From an uncultured Ruthenibacterium sp. (GTDB lineage: Bacteria; Bacillota; Clostridia; Oscillospirales; Ruminococcaceae), in assembly GCA_910587145.1 (NCBI GenBank), contig CAJUMH010000012.1:1-64000 (forward strand): 64,000 bases of DNA, given 5' to 3'. Positions 42,060 to 51,506 of the stretch are shown piece after piece. The translations under genes were made by a program, and so were the position numbers. Position 1 is the first letter of the stretch. Each line of letters opens with the position of its first letter. The notes under the pieces were generated by a model that was not told the origin of the DNA, searched no databases, and was given only the letters and a program-made list of their open reading frames with translations.

Positions 42060-44591
42060 TTGAAACTGCTTGTACTGGACGGCAACAGCATTGTCAACCG
42101 CGCGTTTTACGGCATCAAGCTGCTCACCACAAAGGACGGCCGCTTTACAAACGCCATCGTCGGATTTTTAAATATCCTGCTGCGGCTCGAGGCCGAGGAA
42201 CAGCCGGACGAGGTGGCCGTTGCGTTCGATCTGCGCGCGCCCACCTTCCGCCACAAAATGTATACGGGCTATAAGGCGCAGCGCAAGGGCATGCCCGAGG
42301 AGCTGGCCGCGCAGCTGCCTGTTCTGAAGGAACTGCTGGGCGATCTTGGCTACCGGATGGTCGCGTGCGAGGGATACGAAGCGGACGACATTCTCGGCAC
42401 ACTGGCCGCCGCCTCGGCCGCGCGCGGCGATACCTGCGTGCTGGCCACGGGCGACCGCGACAGCCTGCAGCTTGCGGGGCCGGGCACGCGCGTACTGCTG
42501 GCGGGCACGGCGATGGGCAAAAGTGTTACTACCGTGATGGACGAGGCCGCCGTGCGGGAAAAATACGGCGTTGCGCCGCGCCAGCTGATTGATGTGAAAA
42601 GCCTGATGGGCGACGCCTCCGACAACATTCCGGGCGTTGCGGGCGTGGGCGAAAAGACGGCCCTCGCGCTGATTCAGGCCTTCGGCTCGCTCGCGGGCGT
42701 ATACGAAAACATCGACGACGCGCGTGTGAAAAAGGGCGTGCGCGAAAAGCTTTTGCGAGACCGCGAAAAAGCCGAGATGAGCCGCACCCTTGCCGAGATC
42801 GTGTGCACCGCGCCCGTAGACACCGCGCCCGGCGCTTACCGAAAAGATCCGCCAAACGCCGCGGCCGCCGCCCGGCTGATGACAGATCTGGAGCTGCATG
42901 TGCTGATGCAGAAATTCGGCATTTCCGCCGACGATGCCGCTCCGGCCGCCCCCGAGGCGCAGCCTTGCCTGCCCCAAATCGAGGCGCGGCCGCTTGCGGC
43001 CCTGCAGGGTGCGGTGTGCATCTGCGCGGCAGGCGATACAATACTTGTTGTACAAAACGATTGTATATATACTTCCAGCATAGAAAGTGAGGCGCTTCTG
43101 GAGCTGCTTTGCGAGGAGCGCATTCCCAAAAAATGCTTTGACGCAAAGCCCCTGTTCCGCGCATGCCTTGCCCGCGGGCGCAGCGCCAGAAGCATCGTGT
43201 TCGACGCAAAGCTGGCGGCCTATCTGCTCAATCCCTCCGCCAGCGATTACACGGTAACGCGCCTTGCGGCGGAATACGGCGTTGCCCCCGCGTTTGCCGC
43301 CGAATGGCCGGAGGCCGGCGTGCTGGCCGGGCTGTGCGAGACGCTGCGCGCACAGTGCGACGCAGCCGGCATGGGCAAACTGCTGGACGAGATCGAGCTG
43401 CCCCTGTGCGAGGTACTGGCGGAAATGGAGCACGCGGGCATCGCGGCCGACCGGCAGGGCATCGCGGCGTTCGGCAAAGAGCTGCAGACGGCGCTGGCCG
43501 CCGAGCTGGCCGCAATTTACAAAGAGGTGGGCTACGAGTTCAACGTGAACAGTCCCAAGCAGCTGGGCAAGGCGCTGTTTGAGGATCTGGGCCTTCCCAC
43601 GCGCCGCAAAACAAAGAGCGGCTACTCTACCGACGCCGAAACGCTGGAGAGCCTGCGGCAGTATACGCCGGTGATCGATCACATTCTGCAATACCGCACG
43701 TACCAAAAGCTGAATTCCACATATGTGGAGGGGCTTTTAAAGGTGATCGGGGCCGACGGGCGCGTACACTCTACGTTCATCCAAACAGAGACGCGCACCG
43801 GCCGCATCTCCTCGGCCGAGCCGAATTTGCAGAATATCCCTGTGCGCACCGAGCTGGGCAGCCGGTTTCGTAAATATTTTATTGCGCCCCCCGGCACAAC
43901 GCTGCTCGACGCCGATTACAGCCAGATCGAGCTGCGTCTGCTGGCGCACATCTCCGGCGACGAGGCCATGCGCGAGGCCTTCTGCACGGGCGCGGATATC
44001 CACCGCAGCACAGCCGCAAAAATTTACGGCCTTTCCCCGCAGCAGGTAACGCCCGCGCTGCGCTCCTCGGCCAAGGCCGTTAATTTCGGCATCGTGTACG
44101 GCATCGGCGCATACAGCCTTTCGCGGGATATCGGCGTCAGCGTTAAAGAGGCGGACGCGTTTATCAAAAACTATTTTGCCAATTTCCCGCGCGTAAAGCA
44201 ATATCTGGACGAAACCGTCGCCCACGGCCGCGAAAACGGCTATGTCACCACCCTGTACGGCCGCCGCCGCATGCTGCCGGAGCTTGCGAGCAGCAACTTC
44301 AATCTGCGCAGTCTGGGCGAGCGCATGGCAATGAATACGCCCATTCAGGGCACCGCCGCCGATATCATCAAGCTGGCGATGGTGCATGTTTCGCAGCGGC
44401 TGAAGGCCGAGGGCCTGCAGGCGCGGCTGGTTTTGCAGGTGCACGACGAGCTGATCGTGGAATGCCCGGACAACGAAGCGGAGCGCGCCGCCGCCATCTT
44501 GGGCGAGGAAATGCGCGGCGCAGCACAGCTCTCGGTTCCGCTGACGGCGGACGTGAACCGCGGCCAAACCTGGTACGAGGCAAAGGGATGA
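42060..44591 (+). CDS. polA: DNA polymerase I
   Basis: An 843-aa family A polymerase for gap repair and primer removal. The 5' nuclease domain opens LLVLDGNSIVNRAFYG and has the acidic cluster CEGYEADDILGTLA, ATGDRDSLQL and the HhH GVGEKTALALI. The middle domain lacks the DxE exonuclease acids, so 3'-5' proofreading is probably absent, as in Bacillus Pol I. The polymerase domain has motif A LDADYSQIELRLLAH, motif B RSSAKAVNFGIVYG and motif C VLQVHDELIVE. I chose the TTG at 42060 because AGGAGG lies nine bases upstream; the frame is open further upstream but runs through the tandem repeats. rimI overlaps its stop. Confidence 0.95.
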   Translation: MKLLVLDGNSIVNRAFYGIKLLTTKDGRFTNAIVGFLNILLRLEAEEQPDEVAVAFDLRAPTFRHKMYTGYKAQRKGMPEELAAQLPVLKELLGDLGYRMVACEGYEADDILGTLAAASAARGDTCVLATGDRDSLQLAGPGTRVLLAGTAMGKSVTTVMDEAAVREKYGVAPRQLIDVKSLMGDASDNIPGVAGVGEKTALALIQAFGSLAGVYENIDDARVKKGVREKLLRDREKAEMSRTLAEIVCTAPVDTAPGAYRKDPPNAAAAARLMTDLELHVLMQKFGISADDAAPAAPEAQPCLPQIEARPLAALQGAVCICAAGDTILVVQNDCIYTSSIESEALLELLCEERIPKKCFDAKPLFRACLARGRSARSIVFDAKLAAYLLNPSASDYTVTRLAAEYGVAPAFAAEWPEAGVLAGLCETLRAQCDAAGMGKLLDEIELPLCEVLAEMEHAGIAADRQGIAAFGKELQTALAAELAAIYKEVGYEFNVNSPKQLGKALFEDLGLPTRRKTKSGYSTDAETLESLRQYTPVIDHILQYRTYQKLNSTYVEGLLKVIGADGRVHSTFIQTETRTGRISSAEPNLQNIPVRTELGSRFRKYFIAPPGTTLLDADYSQIELRLLAHISGDEAMREAFCTGADIHRSTAAKIYGLSPQQVTPALRSSAKAVNFGIVYGIGAYSLSRDIGVSVKEADAFIKNYFANFPRVKQYLDETVAHGRENGYVTTLYGRRRMLPELASSNFNLRSLGERMAMNTPIQGTAADIIKLAMVHVSQRLKAEGLQARLVLQVHDELIVECPDNEAERAAAILGEEMRGAAQLSVPLTADVNRGQTWYEAKG

Positions 44592-45154
44592 GCGCGGCGG
44601 CACAGGCAGCCCGGCGCGCGCAAGGCGGCGCGCCGCAAGGTGAGGGCGCATCCGCAAAGGTATCGGCCTTTTTATGCCGCGCAATGCGCGCAGAGGATGT
44701 GCCCGCGTGCGCGGCCGTTGAAGCTGCCGTACCCGACGGCTGGAACGCCGCCGCGCTGGCCGAAGAGCTTGCGCAGCCCGCGGCGCGGCTGTTTGTGGCC
44801 GAGGCGGCGGGCGCGCAAACGCCGAACGGCGCATCGCCGCGCCCCATCGCCGCGCTGGCGGTATTCCAGCTTGTGTGTGAGGAGGCAAGCCTTTACACTA
44901 TTTCCACCGCGCCCGCGCTGCGGCGGCAGGGTGCGGCGCGCGCGCTGCTGCAATACGCATTCGCGCAGCTGGCGGCCGAGGGCGCACAAACGGTTTTTTT
45001 AGAGGTGCGCGCACAAAACGGGGCCGCGCGCGCGCTGTATGCCTCGCTCGGCTTTGTGCAAACCGGCATGCGGCGCGGGTTTTACACAAATCCGCGCGAC
45101 GATGCGGTGCTGCTGCAAAAAAGCCTTTCCGGGATGCTCTTTGCCAAAGCATAA
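44588..45154 (+). CDS. rimI: Ribosomal protein S18-alanine N-acetyltransferase-like GNAT
   Basis: A 188-aa GNAT starting in an ATGA overlap with polA. After an Ala-rich leader of ~30 residues comes the GNAT core AMRAEDVPACAAVE, the acetyl-CoA loop RRQGAARALLQYAF, and RimI-like NGAARALYASLGFVQTGMRRGFYTNPRDDAVLL with the Tyr-x-x-P-x-x-D-A ending. Clustering with tsaD supports RimI. The N-terminal Ala/Gly-rich segment is longer than usual, so the true start could be internal. Confidence 0.82.
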   Translation: MSAAAQAARRAQGGAPQGEGASAKVSAFLCRAMRAEDVPACAAVEAAVPDGWNAAALAEELAQPAARLFVAEAAGAQTPNGASPRPIAALAVFQLVCEEASLYTISTAPALRRQGAARALLQYAFAQLAAEGAQTVFLEVRAQNGAARALYASLGFVQTGMRRGFYTNPRDDAVLLQKSLSGMLFAKA

Positions 45155-45193
45155 CCGGGCCAAAGCATAGCCGGGCCGGGGCATGGCCGGGCG
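45146..45193. repeat. Three degenerate 16-bp tandem repeats over the rimI stop
   Basis: AAAGCATAACCGGGCC, AAAGCATAGCCGGGCC and GGGGCATGGCCGGGCG lie end to end. The first contains the rimI stop codon. Confidence 0.7.
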
Positions 45194-45243
45194 AAAGCAA
45201 AAAAGGGCCGCAAACCATATCGATCAAAAGGGAGCTGTCTGTC

Positions 45244-45711
45244 ATGACAAAAGTACTGCGTTGGGTTGGCATTCTTTTCGCGGGGATCGGAGCGGTGTTT
45301 ACCGGGATCGGCATCCTTCTTTTGCCGGCGCGCGGCCCAATCTTTCTGATATTTACGCTCGCCGGCCTGCTGATTTTTGCAGCGGGCGCCGGGGTTCTGG
45401 TTTATCTTGCGGCGCACATCCGCCGGCGCGCGCAGCTGCTGGCCGAAGGCATTTGCATTACCGCCGATATCACCGATGTTGCGATGGACACCCGCTTTCG
45501 CCTCAACGGCCGGTGCCCGCTGGTAATCTGCTGCCAGGCGCAAAACCCCGAGGACGGCCGCGTATACGTGTTTCGCAGCGAGGGTTTCTGGTACGATCCG
45601 CGCCCCTATCTGGAGGATGCGGGTGCGTGTACCCTCCCCGTTTACGTCGATCCGAACAACTACCGGCACTATGCGGTGGATGCCTCCGGCGTACTGCCGG
45701 AGATGGGCTGA
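45244..45711 (+). CDS. Membrane protein of unknown function (155 aa)
   Basis: Two hydrophobic helices occupy residues ~8-60 (GILFAGIGAVFTGIGILLL and IFTLAGLLIFAAGAGVLVYL), followed by a ~90-residue β-rich cytoplasmic or outer domain with VYVFRSEGFWYDPRPYL and VDPNNYRHYAVD. The arrangement resembles DUF3592-like proteins, but the match is by eye. The start is ATG with AAGGGAG upstream. It lies between rimI and tsaD in the same direction. Confidence 0.7.
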   Translation: MTKVLRWVGILFAGIGAVFTGIGILLLPARGPIFLIFTLAGLLIFAAGAGVLVYLAAHIRRRAQLLAEGICITADITDVAMDTRFRLNGRCPLVICCQAQNPEDGRVYVFRSEGFWYDPRPYLEDAGACTLPVYVDPNNYRHYAVDASGVLPEMG

Positions 45712-45756
45712 GCCTGCGGCCCGGATGCCATTCACGCGGAAAGGGACTGTTTTTCC

Positions 45757-46764
45757 ATGAATATTTTAGGCATTGAATCGAGCTGCGACGATACCTGTGC
45801 GGCCATTGTGCGCGACGGGCGGGCCGTGGCGTCGAGCTGCATCGCCTCCAGCGCCGCCGAGCAGAACCTTTACGGCGGCGTAGTGCCGGAGATCGCCAGC
45901 CGCCGCCACATCGAGCATATCTCGCAGGTAACGCGCGCCGCACTGGATGAAGCCGGGCTGACGCTGCGCGAGATTGACGCTCTCGCCGTCACCTATGCGC
46001 CGGGGCTCATCGGCGCGGTGCTCGTGGGGCTCAATTTTGCCAAGGGGCTCGCGTTTGCGGCTCAAAAGCCCCTGGTGCCGGTGCACCATCTGCGCGGGCA
46101 CATTGCCGCGCTGTACCTTACGCACCCCACGCTGCAGCCGCCGTTCCTGTGCCTGGTGGCAAGCGGCGGACACAGCCATATCGTGGCGGTACAGGACTAC
46201 ACGCATTTTCAGGTACTGGGCCGCACCGTAGACGACGCGGCCGGCGAAGCGTTTGACAAGGTATCGCGCACGCTGGGCCTCGGCTACCCCGGCGGCCCGG
46301 CAATCGGCAAGGCTGCCGCCTCCGGCAACCCGCGCGCCTACGCTCTGCCCACACCGCATGTGGAGGGCGCGTATAATGTGAGCTTTTCGGGCCTGAAAAC
46401 CGCCGTGCTCAACCTTGTCAACCAGGCGCGCATGCAGGGGCGGGAGGTGTGCGTGCCCGATATGGCCGCAAGCTTTCAGTTCCGCATTACCGAAATTCTG
46501 GCCGAAAAGCTTCTGGCCGCTGCGCGGGATACGGGCGCAAAGCAGATCTGCCTTGCGGGGGGCGTGGCGGCCAACGCCCTTTTGCGCGAGACGCTCACAG
46601 CGGGCGCAAAGCGGCTGGGTGCGCAGCTCTTTTTGCCCGCGCTCTCTTTGTGCGGCGACAACGCCGCCATGGTCGCCGCGCAGGGGTATTATGAATACCG
46701 GGCCGGGCACACGGCCGATCTCTCGCTCAACGGCCTTGCTACGCAGAGCATCGAGGAGGGCTGA
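45757..46764 (+). CDS. tsaD: tRNA N6-threonylcarbamoyladenosine transferase TsaD
   Basis: A 335-aa ASKHA-fold protein that transfers threonylcarbamoyl to A37 of ANN-decoding tRNAs, normally with TsaB and TsaE. Its start is ILGIESSCDDTCAAIV. The metal-binding HHLRGHIAALYL (H-x3-H) is present, along with GGHSHIVAV, YPGGPAIGKAA and the late GGVAANALLRETL and LCGDNAAMVA. Length is standard. It follows rimI and the small membrane protein on the same strand. Confidence 0.96.
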   Translation: MNILGIESSCDDTCAAIVRDGRAVASSCIASSAAEQNLYGGVVPEIASRRHIEHISQVTRAALDEAGLTLREIDALAVTYAPGLIGAVLVGLNFAKGLAFAAQKPLVPVHHLRGHIAALYLTHPTLQPPFLCLVASGGHSHIVAVQDYTHFQVLGRTVDDAAGEAFDKVSRTLGLGYPGGPAIGKAAASGNPRAYALPTPHVEGAYNVSFSGLKTAVLNLVNQARMQGREVCVPDMAASFQFRITEILAEKLLAAARDTGAKQICLAGGVAANALLRETLTAGAKRLGAQLFLPALSLCGDNAAMVAAQGYYEYRAGHTADLSLNGLATQSIEEG

Positions 46765-46903
46765 CCGTGGGCAAACGGTTTGCAGAGCAAAAGATCTTCG
46801 GACAAAATCATTCAAACAGGCTCCGAACCGCTCGCCGGATGCATCCCGGCAGCGCCTGGCCCGCCCGGTCGGATCGGAGCTCTCCCGAAAAAGAGGTTTT
46901 CTG

Positions 46904-47812
46904 ATGAAGCGTGTTTATGTGGTCTCTCTGTTTTTGTGCACCCTGCTGCTGCTCTGCGCGTGCATCGCTTTCGCGTCCGCCGAAGACGCAGCCAAGCCCG
47001 CAGACGGCTCCGCCAAGCCCGCGCCGCCCGTCGCGGCCGAACCGGAGCCCGCCCTCCTCGCCGAGCCGGACGCCGTTTCCGTCACCGTCGGACAGGGCTG
47101 CCGGCCCAAAATCGCCCTTTTGCCGGAGGGCGGCGAGCCGCAGGCGCTTTTCTGGCAGAGCGACAACCCCGCCGTGGCCGCCGTGGACGCAGACGGGAAC
47201 ATCATGGGCATCGGTGCGGGCGTCTGCACCGTAACGGTAACGTGCGCCGACAGCGCCCTTTGCGCCGAGATCCGCGTAGAAGTTACGCCGCATGCGGAGA
47301 TCACATATATCAACGGCATTCTCATCGCCAACAAAACCTTTGCGCTGCCCGCCGATTACAACCCCGGCGTGGACGAAGAGGCCGGAAACGCGCTGGAGGG
47401 AATGATCGCCGCTGCAAGAGAAGAGAGCATCGCCCTGTGGGTGGTTTCGGGCTTTCGCTCCTACAATACGCAGGCGGCCATTTACGCAAATTACACCGCG
47501 CGCGACGGCGCGGCCGCGGCCGACCGCTATTCGGCGCGCCCCGGGCACTCCGAACATCAGACGGGCCTCGCGTTCGATCTGAACTCTTTGGAGCAAACCT
47601 TCGGCGCAACGCCCGAGGGGCAGTGGCTCGCCGCCAACTGCCACAAATACGGCTTCATCATCCGCTACCCGGAGGAAAAAGAAGACATCACCGGCTATAT
47701 GTACGAGCCGTGGCACGTGCGGTATCTCGGCGAGGAGACGGCGCGGGAGGTATTTGAAAGCGGCCTGTGTCTGGAGGAATATCTGAACATCACATCGGTA
47801 TACGCCGAATAG
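46904..47812 (+). CDS. D-alanyl-D-alanine carboxypeptidase (VanY/M15B) with Ig-like domain
   Basis: A 302-aa exported peptidase. Residues 1-26 form a signal peptide (VSLFLCTLLLLCACIAFASA); a Cys lies in it but without a clean lipobox. A bacterial Ig-like (Big_2-type) domain covers residues ~55-128 (QALFWQSDNPAVAAVDADGN, GVCTVTVT). The zinc peptidase follows: SGFRSYNTQAAIY, SARPGHSEHQTGLAFDLN (H and D ligands) and EPWHVRYLG (third ligand and catalytic Glu). It trims peptidoglycan stem peptides. The start is ATG with AGAGG upstream. It ends at a strong bidirectional terminator. Confidence 0.9.
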   Translation: MKRVYVVSLFLCTLLLLCACIAFASAEDAAKPADGSAKPAPPVAAEPEPALLAEPDAVSVTVGQGCRPKIALLPEGGEPQALFWQSDNPAVAAVDADGNIMGIGAGVCTVTVTCADSALCAEIRVEVTPHAEITYINGILIANKTFALPADYNPGVDEEAGNALEGMIAAAREESIALWVVSGFRSYNTQAAIYANYTARDGAAAADRYSARPGHSEHQTGLAFDLNSLEQTFGATPEGQWLAANCHKYGFIIRYPEEKEDITGYMYEPWHVRYLGEETAREVFESGLCLEEYLNITSVYAE

Positions 47813-47874
47813 CGGCGCACCCGCCCTTGCGCTGCAACCATGGGCCGCTCCGGCCCGAATGCAAACGAAAAGCC

Positions 47875-47920
47875 GGCGCCCTTTCTGGTAATGACAAGCC
47901 AGAAAGGGCGCCGATTTTTA
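47875..47920. terminator. Strong bidirectional terminator between vanY-like gene and KDPG aldolase
   Basis: GGCGCCCTTTCTGG pairs perfectly (14 bp) with CCAGAAAGGGCGCC over a 10-nt loop. The plus strand continues GATTTTTATG and the minus strand continues GGCTTTTCG. It separates convergent genes. Confidence 0.85.
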
Positions 47921-48016
47921 TGCATTATTTCTCCGGGCAGCTATTTTGCAGCAGCCCCGGGGGACGGTCTTGTTTGCCCGCACGAACAAAAGCAGCGCGG
48001 CAGGCGGACATCTCGC

Positions 48017-48649
48017 TCACTCTTTGGCCGGACGCGCACAAAAAGCGCTCACCAGCCTTTGAGCCTGCTGCACAACACCGTCCCAGTCGTCGGCGTCCGC
48101 CAAAGCGCCCAGGCTGCCGCCCACGCCCACACCTGCGGCCCCCGCCGCATAATACTGCGGCGCGTTGTCGGCAGAAATACCGCCCACCGCTACGATTTTT
48201 GCTCCGCGCAGCGGCGAGAGAATGTCCCGGATATACCCCGGCCCCATCCGCCCGGCGGGAAACAGCTTAACGTATTCGCAGCCCTGCGCCAGGGCTGCCT
48301 GTATCTCGCTTGGGGTGAACACGCCGGGAAGAACCAGAATTCCGTTTCTCTGGCACAAGGATACGACCTCCGAACGATAATTGGGCATAACGATGAACTG
48401 CGCGCCCGCCTTCAGTGCGCAGGCGCACCGGTGCTCGTCGGTGATCGTGCCGCTGCCGATGTACATCTTGCCGTCCCAGATTTTGCGCAGTTTTGCAACT
48501 GTTTCAAACGCATCCGGGCTGTCCGCCGTCACTTCGGCCAGACGGACGCCGCCCGCGTACAGCGCTCGCACCAAAGGCGCTGCCTGCGCGTAGGGCCTTC
48601 CGCGCAGGATGGCGACGGTGCCGGTTGCCCGCAAAGCACACGTTGGCAT
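48017..48649 (-). CDS. eda: KDPG/KDPGal-type aldolase
   Basis: A 210-aa class I aldolase that splits 2-keto-3-deoxy-6-phospho sugar acids into pyruvate and glyceraldehyde 3-phosphate. The barrel starts ATGTVAILRGRPYAQA. It has RLAEVTADSPDA, the catalytic Glu region, GSGTITDE and the Schiff-base Lys in CEYVKLFPAGRMGPGYI, with the phosphate site in VAVGGISADN. I chose MPTCALRATG with GAGGAAG upstream. It is the last gene of the leftward sugar operon and the partner of the adjacent kinase. Confidence 0.9.
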   Translation of the reverse strand: MPTCALRATGTVAILRGRPYAQAAPLVRALYAGGVRLAEVTADSPDAFETVAKLRKIWDGKMYIGSGTITDEHRCACALKAGAQFIVMPNYRSEVVSLCQRNGILVLPGVFTPSEIQAALAQGCEYVKLFPAGRMGPGYIRDILSPLRGAKIVAVGGISADNAPQYYAAGAAGVGVGGSLGALADADDWDGVVQQAQRLVSAFCARPAKE

Positions 48650-48680
48650 AAACTTCCTCCTCAGATACAAAGCAGATCTT

Positions 48681-49679
48681 TCAGCAATTTCGGGCGGCTG
48701 CCCCGCGCAGCCGACGAATTTTCAGCAGGCCGCTGACGCTGAGACCGCCGCTCTCCTCATAGCGGATGACGCGCAGATTCTGCTGCAGCCCCCGGGGAAT
48801 TTCCATCAGCGGCAAACAGGATAAGAAAGCGTCCGTAAAGGCCTGACGGCCGTACAGCACCAACTTTTTGCACTCCGGTGCAAAAAAACGCCGGAACACC
48901 TGCCAATCCGCACAGGTGAGTGCTCCCAGCACCTGAGAGAGAACCTGCTGCTGTGTGATGCCGTCCGTCTTCTGGCGCACCCGCGCGCAGAACAGCGCGC
49001 GGCTGAGGCCATACTGTTCGGCGGTGCGAAAGCCCTGCTGTATGCTGGCCGTGTCCGTCTTCCAGCAGACAGGGCCGGACGGCGGAACCGAACTTTTTAA
49101 AATGGTATGATTGCATACGGCCCACAGCAGTTCTCCACTCAGGGTGGTGGCTGCCCGTGTGATGCTGCCGTCCTCCACACAGATAATTTTGTTGTGAGAG
49201 CCAAAGTGGATGAACAGCTGCTTTTCGCCGTCTTCGGGAGCAAGCATTCCAAAAACCTCCACCTCTTCGCCCCGCAGCATATCGGCGCCGTCCGGGTCGT
49301 CGGCTTCAAACCGGATACCCGGCACAAAGCAGAACGGAACGTCCGAGATCTCCGGGATGGTGCGAACCTGCACGCCTGCGGCCAGCCGGGGCAGGTCCGC
49401 CGGCGCCACGATGTGCTGGATCTCGCACAAACCGGTATCCGAAGTGATCATCCCCGCGGCGTATATCTCCCCGATGGAACAGTGCCATCGGTTCTGCAAA
49501 GCGTTCATCTCCCGACGCACCGCCTCCCGCAGAAGGCTGTTCCGGCCTTCGCGCGCCGCGTCGGCAGCGCCGGCGCGGCATTGGCTTTGCGCCAGGATCC
49601 GGCCGTTCTCCACTACCGTAAACCGGGTATGGGTGGTGCCGCCGTCCAGCAGCAGCAGACATTTTTTCAAACGGAACAC
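48681..49679 (-). CDS. dgoK: 2-dehydro-3-deoxygalactonokinase-like kinase
   Basis: A 332-aa DgoK-family sugar-acid kinase. The phosphate-1 loop LLDGGTTHTRFTVVE opens the protein. A family block GMITSDTGL, the MLRGEEVEVFG motif and FIHFGSHNKIICVEDG follow. It phosphorylates a 2-keto-3-deoxy acid at C6, giving the substrate for the neighbouring aldolase. The start is GTG, with a TTG three codons later as alternative. The operon lacks a recognisable sugar-acid dehydratase, so the 2-keto-3-deoxy acid must come from elsewhere or from the other enzymes here. Confidence 0.88.
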   Translation of the reverse strand: MFRLKKCLLLLDGGTTHTRFTVVENGRILAQSQCRAGAADAAREGRNSLLREAVRREMNALQNRWHCSIGEIYAAGMITSDTGLCEIQHIVAPADLPRLAAGVQVRTIPEISDVPFCFVPGIRFEADDPDGADMLRGEEVEVFGMLAPEDGEKQLFIHFGSHNKIICVEDGSITRAATTLSGELLWAVCNHTILKSSVPPSGPVCWKTDTASIQQGFRTAEQYGLSRALFCARVRQKTDGITQQQVLSQVLGALTCADWQVFRRFFAPECKKLVLYGRQAFTDAFLSCLPLMEIPRGLQQNLRVIRYEESGGLSVSGLLKIRRLRGAAARNC

Positions 49680-49690
49680 CGCCTTTTATC

Positions 49691-50368
49691 TCATATCCGG
49701 CCGAAGCGGGCCAGCAGCTCCTCCACGGTGGCGCCAGCCAGAATTGCACGCCGGGTCTCCTCCTCCCGGTTCGCCTGTTCCCGCGCCAGCTTGTACACCT
49801 CGGCCAGCCGGTCATAGGGAACCGCCACCACGCCGATCTCGTCCGCGATCACCAGATCGCCCGGACGAACCAGAACTCCGCCGCACACCACCGGGACGTT
49901 GATCTCAATGGGCTCCTGACGGCCTGAGTAGGCGGTGTGGGATGCGCGAGGGCTCACCGATTTTGCGCTGACGGGGAATCCCAGAAGGCGCGCCTCATCG
50001 GTGTCGCGGCAGCTGCCGTCGATCACTGCGCCCGCGATCCCCCCGCTATGCGCCAAACCGGACATCAGGCCGCCCCAGATGGAGGTTTCCGTCTCGCCGA
50101 AGGCATCGATGACGATCACATCGCCGGGGCGCGCCACCTGGTACACGGCCAGGCAGTCCACAATGTCGCCGGCGGTCAGCTTTACGGTGATTGCCGGCCC
50201 GATGATCTTTTTGTCTGCAGCCCGCGGTTTGATGTCGGGATGCATGATGTTGCAGCGCTCCATCGCATCCCCCACAACGCACGACAAAGATAACACATCC
50301 TTCATCTCTCGAAAGGGCTGCACAAGCCTTTCATCAATGTCGGGCCGCGGATAAATTACTTTTTTCAA
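49691..50368 (-). CDS. RraA-like aldolase/decarboxylase family protein
   Basis: A 225-aa protein of the RraA/HMG-aldolase family. The glycine-rich KIIGPAITVKLTAGD and the active-site loop VIDGSCRDTDEARLLGFPV (the Arg-Asp pair) are present, together with GVLVRPGDLVIADEIGVVAVP near the end. Members cleave 4-hydroxy-4-methyl-2-oxoglutarate or related 2-keto acids with a divalent metal. The start is TTG, with AAGGAGG nine bases upstream; the frame is open further upstream but overlaps the BNR gene and has no ribosome binding site. In this operon it may act on a 2-keto sugar acid; this is inferred. Confidence 0.85.
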   Translation of the reverse strand: MKKVIYPRPDIDERLVQPFREMKDVLSLSCVVGDAMERCNIMHPDIKPRAADKKIIGPAITVKLTAGDIVDCLAVYQVARPGDVIVIDAFGETETSIWGGLMSGLAHSGGIAGAVIDGSCRDTDEARLLGFPVSAKSVSPRASHTAYSGRQEPIEINVPVVCGGVLVRPGDLVIADEIGVVAVPYDRLAEVYKLAREQANREEETRRAILAGATVEELLARFGRI

Positions 50369-50415
50369 ACAGCTCTCCTCCTTGTTGTGTTTCCGGCGAA
50401 GTCGATACGCGCCGC

Positions 50416-51462
50416 TCAGCTCAAAACATCCCCGGGAATTTTCAGCAGATAGTGCTCCCGCCCGTTTTCGCAGGCAAGGTAGATCTGCTGCGCGGCAGGA
50501 TCCCAGAACCCATGCGGGTAAAAGAAGCTCTCCCCCGTCTCGCACAGATCCACTTTTCTGGACCAGGTTCGCGTTCCGTCCGGGCTTACCCACACAGACA
50601 GCGGGGTACGTTTGCTCCAATCGCAGAAGGTGCTGCTGGCCGTGGGGTTGTGAATGAGAACCGTCTTGTTCCCGATCTTCAGCAGCGTGATTTTGGAAGC
50701 GGGGTTCGGAATGTCCGTCGCCTGGGCGGCGCTCCACGTCTGGCCGGCGTCGTCACTGAAAGACCGGTACAGTCGGCCGGTGTATTCGGCGCGCATCAGC
50801 ATCACCAGCTTGCCGGGGGCGTACTCGCACACGTTGTTCTCCCACAGCGGGACATCCGCGGTCAGATATCCTCTCAGGTCGAAGGTCTTTCCGCCGTCGT
50901 CCGAAATCAGCGCGCCGCACCGAAACGGCCAGCGCGGATCAATGCCGCCGTTGGACACGGTGCCGGCCGTCCAATCCCAGCCGTCCAGACACTCCTGCCA
51001 ATAAAAGGGAAACACCCAGCGGCCGCTGCTCAGCACCACGCCCTGCCGCACGCTGCCGCTGAGCAGGCCGTTAGGCAGAGACCGCGGCTGTGTCCAGGTT
51101 CGGCCGCTGTCGTAGCTGAAGCTGCGGTAGAGGATGAGCTCCCTATACCGGGAAGGGGCGTAATATGTCATGACAAATAGGCACACCGTGTCTTTCTCGC
51201 AAAAAAGCTCGGTCGCCCACACCGCTCGTTCACCGTGCCGGAACAGGATCCGGGGCTCGCTCCAGCTGGCCCCATCGTCCTGACTGCGCACTGCGATCAC
51301 AAGGTTCTGGTTGTCCGGCTCCGTGTGGCCGCCGCTAAGAAAGACGCACAGCAGGTCTCCGTTGGGCATCCGCCGAAGAAGAGGCTCCCTGGCGTATTCA
51401 AAACGCGGCTGTGCCCTGAGGATCAGCGCGGCGGGAAAATGAAAAGCCGCTTTTGCATCCAT
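50416..51462 (-). CDS. BNR/Asp-box glycosidase-like protein (sialidase superfamily)
   Basis: A protein of ~348 aa forming a probable six-bladed β-propeller. Asp boxes (S-x-D-x-G-x-T/S-W) are seen in SQDDGASW, SYDSGRTW, SDDGGKTF and SDDAGQTW, with a weaker SPDGTRTW. An Arg-rich opening (PRFEYAREPLLRRMPNGD) precedes a blade that would hold part of a catalytic Arg triad. There is no signal peptide, so it acts on imported substrate in the cytoplasm. The ATG at 51462 and a GTG four codons earlier are both possible. It could be an exo-sialidase, a KDN/KDO-type hydrolase or a non-hydrolytic propeller; sequence does not decide. Confidence 0.75.
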   Translation of the reverse strand: MDAKAAFHFPAALILRAQPRFEYAREPLLRRMPNGDLLCVFLSGGHTEPDNQNLVIAVRSQDDGASWSEPRILFRHGERAVWATELFCEKDTVCLFVMTYYAPSRYRELILYRSFSYDSGRTWTQPRSLPNGLLSGSVRQGVVLSSGRWVFPFYWQECLDGWDWTAGTVSNGGIDPRWPFRCGALISDDGGKTFDLRGYLTADVPLWENNVCEYAPGKLVMLMRAEYTGRLYRSFSDDAGQTWSAAQATDIPNPASKITLLKIGNKTVLIHNPTASSTFCDWSKRTPLSVWVSPDGTRTWSRKVDLCETGESFFYPHGFWDPAAQQIYLACENGREHYLLKIPGDVLS

Positions 51463-51506
51463 TTTGATAACCACACCTTTCCATTATGCTCGGCACCGCC
51501 GGGCGA